64,000 nucleotides of DNA from Flavobacteriales bacterium UBA7666 (GCA_002483265.1 DLHO01000028.1:1-64000), one strand, 5' to 3'; positions 51,829-60,886 are shown, counted from the first letter of the stretch. Notes: generated by a model from the letters alone, not told the origin. A program made the numbers and translations.

Positions 51829-52110
51829 ATGATAGAAGTAAACCAATTTGACAGAGAAAATAAAGGATTTTTCAAAGCAACCGAAGAAGGTGTTGAAGCC
51901 GGAAGAATGACCTATGCGTGGGTAAACGATGATCGGATCATTATTGATCATACAGAAGTAAATCCTGTATTCAGAGGCAGAAGCGTTGGGAATCTAATGG
52001 TTCAGGCTGCTGTTGAATTTGCACGAAAAGCAGGAATTAAAATCATTCCCTTGTGTCCGTTTGCAAAAAGCGTCTTCGACAAAACTCCGGAGTACCATGA
52101 TGTGTTATAA
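51829..52110 (+). CDS. Small GNAT-type N-acetyltransferase
   Basis: A 93-residue protein of the compact Gcn5-like family (PF14542 type). It has GRMTYAWVNDDRIIIDHTEV near 25-44, the acetyl-CoA loop FRGRSVGNLMVQAAVEFA and the C-terminal signature IIPLCPFAKSVFDKTPEY. The family includes YjdJ and human NATD1; the substrate is unknown. It is a single gene preceded by a repeat element. Confidence 0.9.
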   Translation: MIEVNQFDRENKGFFKATEEGVEAGRMTYAWVNDDRIIIDHTEVNPVFRGRSVGNLMVQAAVEFARKAGIKIIPLCPFAKSVFDKTPEYHDVL

Positions 52111-52114
52111 TTGA

Positions 52115-52193
52115 CAATGTAAAATTGAAAAGAAGAGAAAGCCAAGCTTTTGATAAGAACAAGCAATAGCAAGGTTCCTTTTCAATTATCAAT
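52115..52193. terminator. Hairpin between convergent genes
   Basis: AATTGAAAAG (52123-52132) and CTTTTCAATT (52178-52187) are perfect ten-base arms, with ATAATTGA/TCAATTAT outside them. The same ten-base arms occur at 33601-33621, so it may be a recurrent terminator-like repeat. Confidence 0.55.
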
Positions 52194-52759
52194 TATTTTT
52201 TTACGAATTGTGTTAGAATGTAAATGGATTGTCCATCGACTTTTCCTTCAATTAAAGTAGGATCATCGTGAACAAGACGGATATTTCGTACAGCTGTTCC
52301 GCGCTTTGCAGTAATGGTAGAACCTTTTACGTCCAATTCCTTAATCAAAACCACGGTATCTCCTGTTTTTAGAACCACCCCGTTGGAATCAATATGCTTG
52401 ATCGCATCTTCATCCTCCATTCCTGATTTTGCCCACGAAAGTTCAGCATCATCCAAATAAATCATTTCGAGTAGATCATTTGGCCAACCTTCTTGCTTCA
52501 AACTGTTCAACATACGGAAGGAAACAACTTTCACAGCAGAAACCTCACTCCACATCGCATCATTCAAGCATCTCCAATCATTCGGAACAATTTCTTTCGT
52601 TCCTTCCAATTGGTCTTTTAAATTCTGACTGATCAAGATGAAATCGTCAACTGATTTACCTTCTGATGGTTGTACTTGATACACCTGCAAATCATCGCCA
52701 GATCCACTTAATTCACATACTTCACCGCTACGGGCATTCAATTGTTTTTCGAAACTCAT
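52193..52759 (-). CDS. PhnA-domain protein
   Basis: A 188-residue protein. The C terminus has the PhnA beta-barrel (about 128-188, GVVLKTGDTVVLIKELDVKGS and KRGTAVRNIRLV). The N terminus (RSGEVCELSGSGDDL) resembles the zinc-ribbon of PhnA but keeps only one Cys here. The family name recalls phosphonate genes, but function is unknown. TACCTTTG stands four bases before the ATG. Confidence 0.88.
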   Translation of the reverse strand: MSFEKQLNARSGEVCELSGSGDDLQVYQVQPSEGKSVDDFILISQNLKDQLEGTKEIVPNDWRCLNDAMWSEVSAVKVVSFRMLNSLKQEGWPNDLLEMIYLDDAELSWAKSGMEDEDAIKHIDSNGVVLKTGDTVVLIKELDVKGSTITAKRGTAVRNIRLVHDDPTLIEGKVDGQSIYILTQFVKK

Positions 52760-52763
52760 GCTG

Positions 52764-52771
52764 CAAAGGTA
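52764..52771 (-). promoter_or_regulatory. -7 promoter motif TACCTTTG, leaderless spacing
   Basis: On the minus strand TACCTTTG ends four bases before the ATG of the PhnA-domain gene, the same spacing as at 17520 and others. Confidence 0.6.
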
Positions 52772-52824
52772 ATGGAATCTCTTTGCGAAATTATCAAAAA
52801 GCCATTTTTGTAATTCGCATCAAC

Positions 52825-52852
52825 AAAAAAACCCTGACAATTATCGTCAGGG
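52825..52852 (-). terminator. Terminator of the 943-residue T9SS gene
   Basis: CCCTGAC/GTCAGGG is a perfect seven-base stem followed on the minus strand by seven T. It lies about 40 bases after the stop at 52892. Confidence 0.85.
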
Positions 52853-52891
52853 CTTCTTATATTGTTCTAATCAGCTGTGGCTGATATTTGA

Positions 52892-55723
52892 TTACTGAAT
52901 CACTACACGATATACTTTTTCAGCATTTTCGTTTGAAAGTTTAAAGAAGTAAGTTCCTTTTTGAACCCCATTCAAATTAATCGTATTTACTCCACTCGTA
53001 ATCGAATTACTTCCGGTTTCAATAACACGTCCATTGATATCAGTTACTACCAGATTCAATGATCCTGTACTCATAGCAGATTCAATGTAAACCAATCCGG
53101 TTGAAGGGTTCGGATACACATTCATTGATTCAAGCGTATTTTCATCAACTGACAACCAGTTACAGTTTCCAAGTACAGTAACAACTACACTTGCAGTATC
53201 ATCCGGGCAAATACCGTTTCCGGAAATGTATTGATAGTTGAAACTTCCCGGGAATGTTCCTGTATTGAACTGTGAATTCGGCATCAAATCTTGTGTTGGA
53301 TTATACCAATCACCACCCATATTAACGGTTCCACCCAATCCTGAATGCAAGTCAACCGGTTCGTTTTTACATGCCGTAATTGAACCATCCAAACCAGCAG
53401 ATGAAGGAGGGAAAATAGTTACCAATACAGATGCCGTATCTACCAAACAACCGTAAGTAATGTAATCTACACTTACCGTTCCGGCAGGTACAAACTGAGG
53501 ATTAAACATCGAATCATTTATAATCGTAGCAGGGTTTGGAGAGAAGGTCCAGTCACCTTGTGGGTCATTAATCGTAATGAGACTATTCAAGTCAACCAAC
53601 CCGGAAATCTGACAAGCATCAATTGCACCATTCGTTCCTGCAGTAGCTGCACGTTCAATTAAATTGAAATCATCAAATGAAGCAACGTAATTGAAGAAAA
53701 ATCCTGTTAACATCTCCACACCAAATGAGTAAACTCCAGTTGAATCAGGGGTAAAACAAAATACTTCTCTTTTGTAATCCTCGCTAGTCGTTTCTGAAGA
53801 AGTTACAAAGTCAGCCCCCAATTGCTCAGCACCTGAAGATGATTGAGAAGAATTTACGTAAACCGAACCATTCCAACCCTCATTGCCATCACCAGCCCAC
53901 ATAAAGCTGAATTCGTAAGTTCTGCCAGCTGTCAATTCAAACTCAGGAGTCCATATGTAATCATTTGACCCTCCGAATATTCCTACAAAATTTGATCCCG
54001 AATTAGCCAAAACTCCTGTATTCCCACCATTATCTGAGAACCATTCCGTGTTTTCACTTAGCCAACAAAGAGGATAGATTCCATAATCAAAATCAGTCAT
54101 TGATTCAAAATCCTCTGTCCATGGCAAAGCAGTAATTGGCGCACAAAGTGTTGATCCACTTACCAAAGTCCAATAAGATGAATCGGTTGCACTACAAACA
54201 GCTTGAACATAAACATCATAAACAGTTGAAGGGTCTAAACCACCTATTGTAAATGAAGCAGAAGAACTTTGCTGTGCTGAATCCAAACCATTTCCTGTTC
54301 CGGGAACAAAACCAGGTACACCCCATTCGATATTCCAATTTGTTTCCGTATCACCAGGTGTCCAAGAAATATCAAGCGTATTGATTGTTTCACCATCTAT
54401 TTCAAGGTCTGAAACCGGTAAACAAGAAGGAATCGGAACTACCACAAACGTATAATCTTCTGCTTCACCGTCTCCTGTACTTAGCATACATGCGTCGGAA
54501 GGATTATCATCGTTATAATCTGCAAGGATGCGCATTCTATAGTTTCCAACTGCTACACCTAGAGGAACTCCGAAAGAGCCTGTAAAAGCATTGTCGTAGT
54601 TGAAGGATTCAAACATTTGCTCACTCTGTTCAAAGATCATATTATCATTCCAATCAACCCAAATACCAAAACCAAAAGTATTACCCGGTGAACCAAGATC
54701 TACAGAAAAATTGATCTCCGGCCCTCCTTCAAACTGTGAAACGGTCATTGCAGTTGCATCTTCATACCCATTTGCAGCGTAACCTGAATTTAAATTAGAA
54801 ACATTAGAGGTAGCACCACCTGTAGTGGAGAAACTATTAATGTAGGTATCTGAATTAAACCCTTCAAACTCACAGAATCCTGTATATCCCGTAATTGGAC
54901 CTATCCAAACACTTTCATCACCTGCTCCACAATCAGCCTGTACATAGAAGTCATAATTTGTGTTTGCACTTAACGAACCTGCTGTGAAAACTGCAGTCCC
55001 ACTCGCTGTTCCCGGAGTTCCTGAACCAGGAGTAAATCCTGACATACCATATTCAATGTTCCAATCTGTTTCAGAACCTCCTGCCGTCCAGGAAATATCT
55101 ATTGAATTCGGTGTCGCAACATCAACTAATAAATCAGTGATTGGTGCACAACTTACTTCTTCAACTATCACATTATCCACAATCCAAAACCAACTATATT
55201 CTCCCGTCCAACGGAAACGAACCTGTGCATCCGAAGCTCCGTCAGCTGCTACAGTAATATTGATTGAAGTATGTTCTGGGTCTTGTGTATCATTAGTTCC
55301 ACTTAGAACTTCCACCCAGGTTGTTCCATCCCAAACCTCAACAAAATATTGACCTCCGGTTCCACCAAATTCAGTTGCATCATAAAAATAATGATCGAAA
55401 GACAACATAATGTAACCCGTTACCGCACTTGCATCAAATGTTGGCGATTCCAATGCCGCATCTTCCGGACCTGAACCAGACATATTAAAGTCACTATCAA
55501 AGACTGCCGCCGGATCTGAAATTGGAAGATTCAATGTTTGGCCACCGGGATTGTCGAAGTACCAAACTTCTCCTCCTCCTTCGATGTCATTATTAACCCA
55601 TCCTGCGGGCGGAGTTGTTCCGGTTGCGGAACTAAAGTCTTCACTAAAGATGACTTGTGCTGAGAGATTATTTGCCCACTGTAACAGCAGCAAACAACCT
55701 AACAAAACGTAAATTCTCTTCAT
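52892..55723 (-). CDS. Multidomain secreted protein (FN3, GEVED), T9SS type A cargo
   Basis: A 943-residue secreted protein. A signal peptide (1-22) precedes a jelly-roll/choice-of-anchor-J-like domain (about 24-185), a fibronectin type III domain (about 192-278), a GEVED domain (about 285-430, FGIWVDWNDNMIFEQSEQ), another FN3 (about 435-525), a second jelly-roll domain (about 530-690), Ig-like segments and a C-terminal type A sorting domain (about 868-943, MNVYPNPSTGLVYIES, YFFKLSN). No catalytic domain is evident; adhesion or matrix binding is inferred. A terminator follows. Confidence 0.88.
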   Translation of the reverse strand: MKRIYVLLGCLLLLQWANNLSAQVIFSEDFSSATGTTPPAGWVNNDIEGGGEVWYFDNPGGQTLNLPISDPAAVFDSDFNMSGSGPEDAALESPTFDASAVTGYIMLSFDHYFYDATEFGGTGGQYFVEVWDGTTWVEVLSGTNDTQDPEHTSINITVAADGASDAQVRFRWTGEYSWFWIVDNVIVEEVSCAPITDLLVDVATPNSIDISWTAGGSETDWNIEYGMSGFTPGSGTPGTASGTAVFTAGSLSANTNYDFYVQADCGAGDESVWIGPITGYTGFCEFEGFNSDTYINSFSTTGGATSNVSNLNSGYAANGYEDATAMTVSQFEGGPEINFSVDLGSPGNTFGFGIWVDWNDNMIFEQSEQMFESFNYDNAFTGSFGVPLGVAVGNYRMRILADYNDDNPSDACMLSTGDGEAEDYTFVVVPIPSCLPVSDLEIDGETINTLDISWTPGDTETNWNIEWGVPGFVPGTGNGLDSAQQSSSASFTIGGLDPSTVYDVYVQAVCSATDSSYWTLVSGSTLCAPITALPWTEDFESMTDFDYGIYPLCWLSENTEWFSDNGGNTGVLANSGSNFVGIFGGSNDYIWTPEFELTAGRTYEFSFMWAGDGNEGWNGSVYVNSSQSSSGAEQLGADFVTSSETTSEDYKREVFCFTPDSTGVYSFGVEMLTGFFFNYVASFDDFNLIERAATAGTNGAIDACQISGLVDLNSLITINDPQGDWTFSPNPATIINDSMFNPQFVPAGTVSVDYITYGCLVDTASVLVTIFPPSSAGLDGSITACKNEPVDLHSGLGGTVNMGGDWYNPTQDLMPNSQFNTGTFPGSFNYQYISGNGICPDDTASVVVTVLGNCNWLSVDENTLESMNVYPNPSTGLVYIESAMSTGSLNLVVTDINGRVIETGSNSITSGVNTINLNGVQKGTYFFKLSNENAEKVYRVVIQ

Positions 55724-56049
55724 AATATAGTCTGTTTTTGTTAAGATTACTTGAGCATAATATTAAAAAATAAAATGCTACTCAATAGACTATAATTCAG
55801 CCGTTTTTGTTGCTTTTGACAATTAAAAAAACAACATTTTTAGTTGTAACTACTGAAGTTAAATCAATAATTGATAAACCAATTTTTATCCAAACTCCTG
55901 AAAAATATGTTAGTCTCACGGTTATGCTAATTGAGAATATTTTCTTCAATTCTTTTTCAAATCTCGAAAATAATTTTATTCGCGTTGTTTGATTTTTAAC
56001 ACCTTATTCTCCCTTGTCTAAAGTCAATGATTGATGACAATCTTAGAGA
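55724..56049. other. AT-rich intergenic region
   Basis: 326 bases between minus-strand genes. I see no promoter match, RNA gene or convincing coding frame. Confidence 0.45.
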
Positions 56050-56682
56050 CTAATGAAAATCCGTATGTTGCCACTGAATCCAGTATTCCTCCAGCCCTTC
56101 TTTAGTTCGGAATAGTCTGCTGATCCATAACCTTCTGTTCTTTACAATTTTGTTCGGACTAAACAACAAATCCTGCTTTCTCTTTTTGAGCTCGGGTTTA
56201 TGTCCCCATCCTCCACTATGATCAAAGGCGGTCATTGCCTGATTTTTTGGAACCCGCTTGAAAGGAATATAGATTTTATATTCCACGTAATTAGAATCTC
56301 CATTCATTCCCCTTGTAGAGATTTTGATGCGATTAAAATCAACTTTGCTGTATAAATTGTCACGATACAGTTGCTTCAATTTATTCCCCACATATTCACA
56401 CATTTTATTGGAATATTGGTGCGCCACATCTGTACCGTTCAAATTCAATCGACTGATATAGCGTTCTGATACGAACTCAACTCCGCGATACATTCCACTG
56501 CAGGCAGAATCTGCACAAAATGGTGTATCAATAATGCACGTGAATGGCAAATTATGTGACGAATCCATGATCATTTGTTCCTGATTCTCACTGGTAAATA
56601 TCTGCTTGCTCCCACTACTTTCACATGAAAGAGCAAGAGTAATTAAATAACCGTAAACAATAATCAGAATGTACCGATTCAT
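56050..56682 (-). CDS. Lipoprotein of unknown function
   Basis: A 210-residue protein with a lipoprotein signal (ILIIVYGYLITLALSC, Cys at 20). The mature part has a Cys pair (FCADSACSGMYRGVEF) that could form a disulfide, a helical region and a basic C terminus (NRRLWISRLFRTKEGL). I recognise no family. It is a single gene. Confidence 0.65.
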   Translation of the reverse strand: MNRYILIIVYGYLITLALSCESSGSKQIFTSENQEQMIMDSSHNLPFTCIIDTPFCADSACSGMYRGVEFVSERYISRLNLNGTDVAHQYSNKMCEYVGNKLKQLYRDNLYSKVDFNRIKISTRGMNGDSNYVEYKIYIPFKRVPKNQAMTAFDHSGGWGHKPELKKRKQDLLFSPNKIVKNRRLWISRLFRTKEGLEEYWIQWQHTDFH

Positions 56683-56849
56683 AAGCGTTTTATTCGCAAC
56701 CGAAAATAGGAAATAACCAGTTAAAAAGACTTACAAAATCATTATAAAATGGGGGGATATTTTAAACTATGAGGTCACAAAAGGAAAATTATCAATGATC
56801 AATGCCTGAATTATCAAGCGGTAATCACTCAAAAACTCGTGATTCAACA

Positions 56850-57239
56850 CTAGTCTCTTAGAATCTTTACCGGTTGTTTATTCTCATCAATTGCTACAAA
56901 AGTAAATTCGCCAATTACGGCCTTTTCACGAATATCGGAATACATCTGTTCAACAAAAATTTCAACCCGAATTTTCAGACTGGTGCTTCCAAGATAAGTT
57001 ACTTTACCAATCAACTCTACAATTGTTCCGGCTGGGATCGGTTTTTTAAAATCAATCTTATCACTACTCACAGTTACCATTCGTTGCCTACTAAACCGAG
57101 TAGCGGTAATAAATGCTACCTCATCCATCAGCTGCATAGCAGTTCCTCCGAATAAGGTATCGTAATGATTGGTTGTATTTGGGAAAACAGCTTTAAAAAT
57201 GCGTGTTTCCGCTTTTTGGATACGTTCTTCTATGTTCAT
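56850..57239 (-). CDS. Hotdog-fold acyl-CoA thioesterase (YciA-like)
   Basis: A 129-residue hotdog-domain enzyme hydrolysing acyl-CoA. The signature NHYDTLFGGTAMQLMDEVAFI is at about 24-44, with KIDFKKPIPAGTIVEL near 61 and a short C-terminal extension. Length fits the YciA/BFIT group. Preferred chain length is not visible. It lies near a family A repeat at 57256. Confidence 0.9.
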   Translation of the reverse strand: MNIEERIQKAETRIFKAVFPNTTNHYDTLFGGTAMQLMDEVAFITATRFSRQRMVTVSSDKIDFKKPIPAGTIVELIGKVTYLGSTSLKIRVEIFVEQMYSDIREKAVIGEFTFVAIDENKQPVKILRD

Positions 57240-57255
57240 TTATTTTAATTAATTT

Positions 57256-57327
57256 GTGACTTCGACTCCACTCAGTCACCTAAACACTCTTATTATTGAA
57301 AGGACACTGAGCGGAGTCGAAGTGCAT
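57256..57327. repeat. Palindromic repeat family A, copy 7
   Basis: The left arm GTGACTTCGACTCCACTCAG and the right arm GACACTGAGCGGAGTCGAAG bracket a short AT-rich loop, just upstream of the thioesterase and eight bases beyond the stop of the CWC gene. Confidence 0.85.
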
Positions 57328-57334
57328 TTTCAAT

Positions 57335-57583
57335 TTATGACTCTTTCTTTTTAAAAAGTGTGGAAATCTGGTTGAACCTTTGCTCTAATTTCTTTGCATT
57401 GTATTCCTTTTTCAATTCCAACATACAGACTGCACACAAACATTCTTCGTAATTGTCGCAGATATACTGACTTTCATCAACTGTTAAATTCACAGAAGTG
57501 CATTGGCAAAGTGAAATCGAGCCAACTTTACACTCAAAGCCGGAATTACAACGCGGACAAACTACTCGTTCATGATCACTCAT
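57335..57583 (-). CDS. Cysteine-rich CWC-family protein
   Basis: An 82-residue protein with Cys in CPRCNSGFEC (9, 12, 18), LCQC, ICDNYEECLC and CAVC, the pattern of the CWC family. The clusters probably bind zinc. Function unknown. Its ATG overlaps the stop of the upstream 57580-57894 frame (ATGA), which indicates translational coupling. Confidence 0.85.
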   Translation of the reverse strand: MSDHERVVCPRCNSGFECKVGSISLCQCTSVNLTVDESQYICDNYEECLCAVCMLELKKEYNAKKLEQRFNQISTLFKKKES

Positions 57584-57894
57584 AAGCTTTTTAATTTATG
57601 TTCTGCGCTTTCGAAAAAAAAGGGAATGTACAGGCGGATAGATCCTTTTAATGATAAAGGACAAAAACAACCTTGACATGAGCTTCTAATCGCGAAAGCA
57701 TGGTCAATTCCGTCAAATGACGGATCAGAAAACGGCAGGTATCTGACTTTCCACCAAAGTGAATTACAGTTGCGCGACAGTTCGTGATTCTCACACGATT
57801 CCCTATTACTTCCATCCACAACAGTGGAGAAGAAACCTTTTCTGGATAATTGATCAAGTAAAGAACGTTGAGTAAATGTAAGGATAGTTTTCAA
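57580..57894 (-). CDS. Small hypothetical protein coupled to CWC gene
   Basis: A 104-residue frame without recognisable homology. It has Cys in ESCENH, RNC and SSCQGCFC, and a hydrophobic C-terminal stretch (IRLYIPFFFESAEH). Codon use looks native. The stop overlaps the start of the CWC gene by four bases (ATGA), which is the best argument that it is real. A spurious frame cannot be excluded. Confidence 0.5.
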   Translation of the reverse strand: MKTILTFTQRSLLDQLSRKGFFSTVVDGSNRESCENHELSRNCNSLWWKVRYLPFSDPSFDGIDHAFAIRSSCQGCFCPLSLKGSIRLYIPFFFESAEHKLKSL

Positions 57895-57919
57895 AATAAG
57901 GGGTTAAATTCTGTTTTCG

Positions 57920-57927
57920 TATCTTTG
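57920..57927 (+). promoter_or_regulatory. -7 promoter motif TATCTTTG, leaderless spacing
   Basis: TATCTTTG matches TAnnTTTG and ends five bases before GTG 57933. It diverges from the 57580-57894 gene. Confidence 0.55.
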
Positions 57928-57932
57928 TACCT

Positions 57933-58313
57933 GTGAGAAAGGCATTTGTATACATACTTTTACCCATTTTTATGTTTAACAGCTCGCTTGGAGAATTCTT
58001 TAAGCTGCCTGATTTTTTTACTCATTTCGCAGAACACCAAACACAAGATACTAGTATTGGGATCGTTGATTTCATTTGGATGCATTATCTGGGAAATGAT
58101 AATAATGACAAAGATCAGGATAGAGACATGCAATTGCCTTTCAAGAAAGTAGATGGTCATTTTTCCTTTCAAATTGCAGTTATTCCAAGTACCAGATTCA
58201 TTTCAGAAAGCCGATTCGAATCAATTGATTCGTATTTACAAATCTCTTTCAAAAATCGGCAACCTAAGAATCCACTTTTGGTGACATTGTTCAGACCTCC
58301 TTGTTTGGTCTGA
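57933..58313 (+). CDS. Small exported acidic protein with GTG start
   Basis: A 126-residue protein starting at GTG. A hydrophobic N terminus (VYILLPIFMFNSSL) is followed by GEFFKLPDFFTHFAEHQ and an acidic run DNNDKDQDRD ending in LPFKK. This resembles small Bacteroidota proteins found upstream of metal-efflux or TonB genes, with His and Asp residues that could bind metal; the resemblance is from memory and not checked. It is followed by a T9SS-cargo gene 96 bases on. Confidence 0.65.
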   Translation: MRKAFVYILLPIFMFNSSLGEFFKLPDFFTHFAEHQTQDTSIGIVDFIWMHYLGNDNNDKDQDRDMQLPFKKVDGHFSFQIAVIPSTRFISESRFESIDSYLQISFKNRQPKNPLLVTLFRPPCLV

Positions 58314-58409
58314 TACTTCGAAATCTTCTATTAAAATCTTTAAACAATATTGGTCGTATTGTATTTTCTGCCATTGTAGCAAATAGTAAGACCTTAAAAA
58401 TGATATATC

Positions 58410-60815
58410 ATGAAACAAAATATACTCATATTCATCGCATTTTTCTTTTTGAATCATGCATTCAGCCAAAATTGGACAGGTGCTGTTAGTTCAGACTGGA
58501 ATAATCCTTCCAATTGGTCTTCAACTCCTTCAAACGGGGATAATATTGAAATTGATCCGGCCAACTATACCGGTGCGATGGCGCAACCCATTGTAAATCT
58601 AAACTCGAATTTTACACCCGCAGAAATGTTGGTTCAAAACGGAGCACATTTAACTATTTCTGCAACTCTGAATACTTCGGATCAGGTGGAAATAATCGGG
58701 AACGGAACGGTGGTTACCATCACCAATTCGGGAGTTTTTTCTTTAATAGGTGGAGGAAATAATGCCCGGCTGATATTTGTAGATGATTCACATTTAGAAA
58801 TGAACGGTGGGAGTTTATCCAGCGGACAGCGTTTACTTTTCGAGTTGGGCGCTACCGGAACTATCAATGACGGAATTGTCACTGTAGGTGAAACAATTGC
58901 TTTAGTTGATGGAAGCCTTTTAGGTTCAAGTAAACTTATTCAAAACGGTGGAACAATTACTACCAATGCAGAATTTGGTTTTGAAAACGAAGCTGGAGTT
59001 TATTATCCAACATTCGAGCAAAACGGAGGAACACTCAATATCAATGGTGCATTGCTTTGGCTTGGAGCCGCTCCCGGAGCCGGAAAAGGGTATTTTCGTT
59101 CAACCGGAGGAACGGTAAAAGTTACAGGAACAATCGGAAATGATCCTACAAGTACCATGGGCATGTACCTGGAGTTAAGTGGATCGGCAACTGTATTGGA
59201 AAACTCCGGAACCAGTGTTCAATTGCTGGGTGGAGATTCACTAATTCTGGCAGACAGTGCAACCTGGAAAGATCTCAATACGACCAACTGGATGAACGAC
59301 GGTGTTGTTTATGGGTCAAACACTTCTTTTTTTCAATCCGGAAATACCTTATTGAATGGAAATACAAATGGTCTGGGAATTGCGGTCTATCAATTGGGTA
59401 ATCTCTCCATTCCATCAGGAAAAAGTATGATTCACATTTTCCCTGCCGAATTACGCATCAGTGGAAATATGGACATTTTGGGCTCATTCAATCACAATTC
59501 AAATCAATTGATCCTAAACGGAACTAAGAACCAAAGCATTAACCAACCTTCCAACAACTTGATTTTACACGGCTTACAGGTTAAAAACAAAGCCAATGGT
59601 CCTGCTGACGGAGGATACGGGATTTCACTAAACACAGCAACCAGCATAACTGCCATGCTCGTTTTGGAGGACGGAATCATTGTACCTTCCCCGGGTTCCC
59701 TAATCAAATTAGCAGACAATATCTATTTGGACGGTCAGTCAGATTCTACTTTCATTACCGGCTACATTGAAAAAACCGGAAATGATCAATTTACGTTCCC
59801 TGTTGGTAGTCTTCCGGACAGATACCGTCCGTTCAGCATTACTCCTCCTAATTCGGTAAGTACTCAAATCAAAGTTGGTTACCTGAATAGTTCTTACAGC
59901 AGTTTGACACCTGTTGAAGCTCCCTTGCAAAGTGTTAGCGTTTTGGAATATTGGGATTTTACCAATTCAAATGCAAGTGATCTGGTTGGAGTAACCATTG
60001 GCTGGAACAATGCCATGCAAAGCGGTTTGAGTGATTGCGCAGATATTTCTATGACGGTTTGGAACGGAACTCAATGGGCTTTTGTTGCATCCGGAACTTC
60101 CGGTCTGTGTAATGGGGCGAATGACGGAATTCTTTTCAGCGCTGGAAATTTACCGGTAGCTGGTCCAGTTACTATTGGATTCACAAGCAATGTAACACAG
60201 CAATTCATCACTTTGTGTCATGGAGATTCTGTGACTATCGGTGCAAACACCTATTCTATTTCAGGAACTTATTTTGATGTATTGCAAGATGTCAACGGAG
60301 ATGATAGCACAGTGGTAAGCATTGTAAACGTTTCCAACCCGATCATTAATTTCGTAACTGAAAGCATTACTTCCATTACCGTAAATGCTCCAACAGCAAC
60401 AAGTTTGAGATGGATAAACTGTTTAGATGGAACAACTGCAGCCGGAACAGGTGCTTTTGGGTTTACATTTACTCCATCGGCAAATGGAACTTATGCAGTA
60501 ATTGCAGATCATAACACCTGTATTGACACCAGTGAATGTGTGGTTATTGATCAATTGGGAATTTCAGAATTAAGTAAAGAATACCTGATCCTTTATCCGA
60601 ATCCGGTAAACAAGGACGAACATCTGATCATCCACTCGAATGCTTCGGGATTTGTGATCCAAAGTTTGGACGGCAAACTCATTCAGCCAAAATCCGTAAC
60701 ACTTCTCAACGGGAATTATGAAATTGAATTACCTGATTTACATGGTGGTATTTATCTGATTACAGAAACAGGAGCTGTTTCAAATCCTCGTACTGCGCGC
60801 TTCAGCGTCAATTAA
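58410..60815 (+). CDS. Secreted beta-helix-like protein, T9SS type A cargo
   Basis: An 801-residue secreted protein. A signal peptide (QNILIFIAFFFLNHAFS) precedes NWTGAVSSDWNNPSNWSS, a motif common at the start of right-handed beta-helix surface proteins. Repeating segments (GAHLTISATL, TVVTITNSGV, GGTINTN-type) continue to about 450, followed by two further domains and a C-terminal type A sorting domain (YLILYPNPVNKDEHLII, HGGIYLITE). No catalytic residues are obvious. It ends at a strong bidirectional terminator. Confidence 0.85.
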   Translation: MKQNILIFIAFFFLNHAFSQNWTGAVSSDWNNPSNWSSTPSNGDNIEIDPANYTGAMAQPIVNLNSNFTPAEMLVQNGAHLTISATLNTSDQVEIIGNGTVVTITNSGVFSLIGGGNNARLIFVDDSHLEMNGGSLSSGQRLLFELGATGTINDGIVTVGETIALVDGSLLGSSKLIQNGGTITTNAEFGFENEAGVYYPTFEQNGGTLNINGALLWLGAAPGAGKGYFRSTGGTVKVTGTIGNDPTSTMGMYLELSGSATVLENSGTSVQLLGGDSLILADSATWKDLNTTNWMNDGVVYGSNTSFFQSGNTLLNGNTNGLGIAVYQLGNLSIPSGKSMIHIFPAELRISGNMDILGSFNHNSNQLILNGTKNQSINQPSNNLILHGLQVKNKANGPADGGYGISLNTATSITAMLVLEDGIIVPSPGSLIKLADNIYLDGQSDSTFITGYIEKTGNDQFTFPVGSLPDRYRPFSITPPNSVSTQIKVGYLNSSYSSLTPVEAPLQSVSVLEYWDFTNSNASDLVGVTIGWNNAMQSGLSDCADISMTVWNGTQWAFVASGTSGLCNGANDGILFSAGNLPVAGPVTIGFTSNVTQQFITLCHGDSVTIGANTYSISGTYFDVLQDVNGDDSTVVSIVNVSNPIINFVTESITSITVNAPTATSLRWINCLDGTTAAGTGAFGFTFTPSANGTYAVIADHNTCIDTSECVVIDQLGISELSKEYLILYPNPVNKDEHLIIHSNASGFVIQSLDGKLIQPKSVTLLNGNYEIELPDLHGGIYLITETGAVSNPRTARFSVN

Positions 60816-60830
60816 TTTCTGATCATTAAC

Positions 60831-60876
60831 AAAAACCCCGAAGTGATCTGCCGCGGCGGACTGCTTCGGGGTTTTT
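60831..60876. terminator. Bidirectional rho-independent terminator
   Basis: AAAAACCCCGAAG and CTTCGGGGTTTTT are perfect 13-base arms around a GC-rich loop. It lies between the convergent genes at 60815 and 60887 and has A and T runs on both sides, so it can act on both strands. Confidence 0.92.
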
Positions 60877-60886
60877 ATTGTTTCAA

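Noticed and set aside
55807..55992. 61-residue frame in the AT-rich gap
   Set aside because: No promoter, no recognisable family and composition expected of AT-rich intergenic sequence. I do not call it a gene.
6672..57327. Family A repeats as classical transposon ends
   Set aside because: No transposase or target-site duplication is seen; the copies are short palindromes, so they are listed as repeats only.
57648..57857. 69-residue minus-strand frame overlapping 57580-57894
   Set aside because: It competes with the longer frame that is coupled to the CWC gene by ATGA, so the longer one is preferred.
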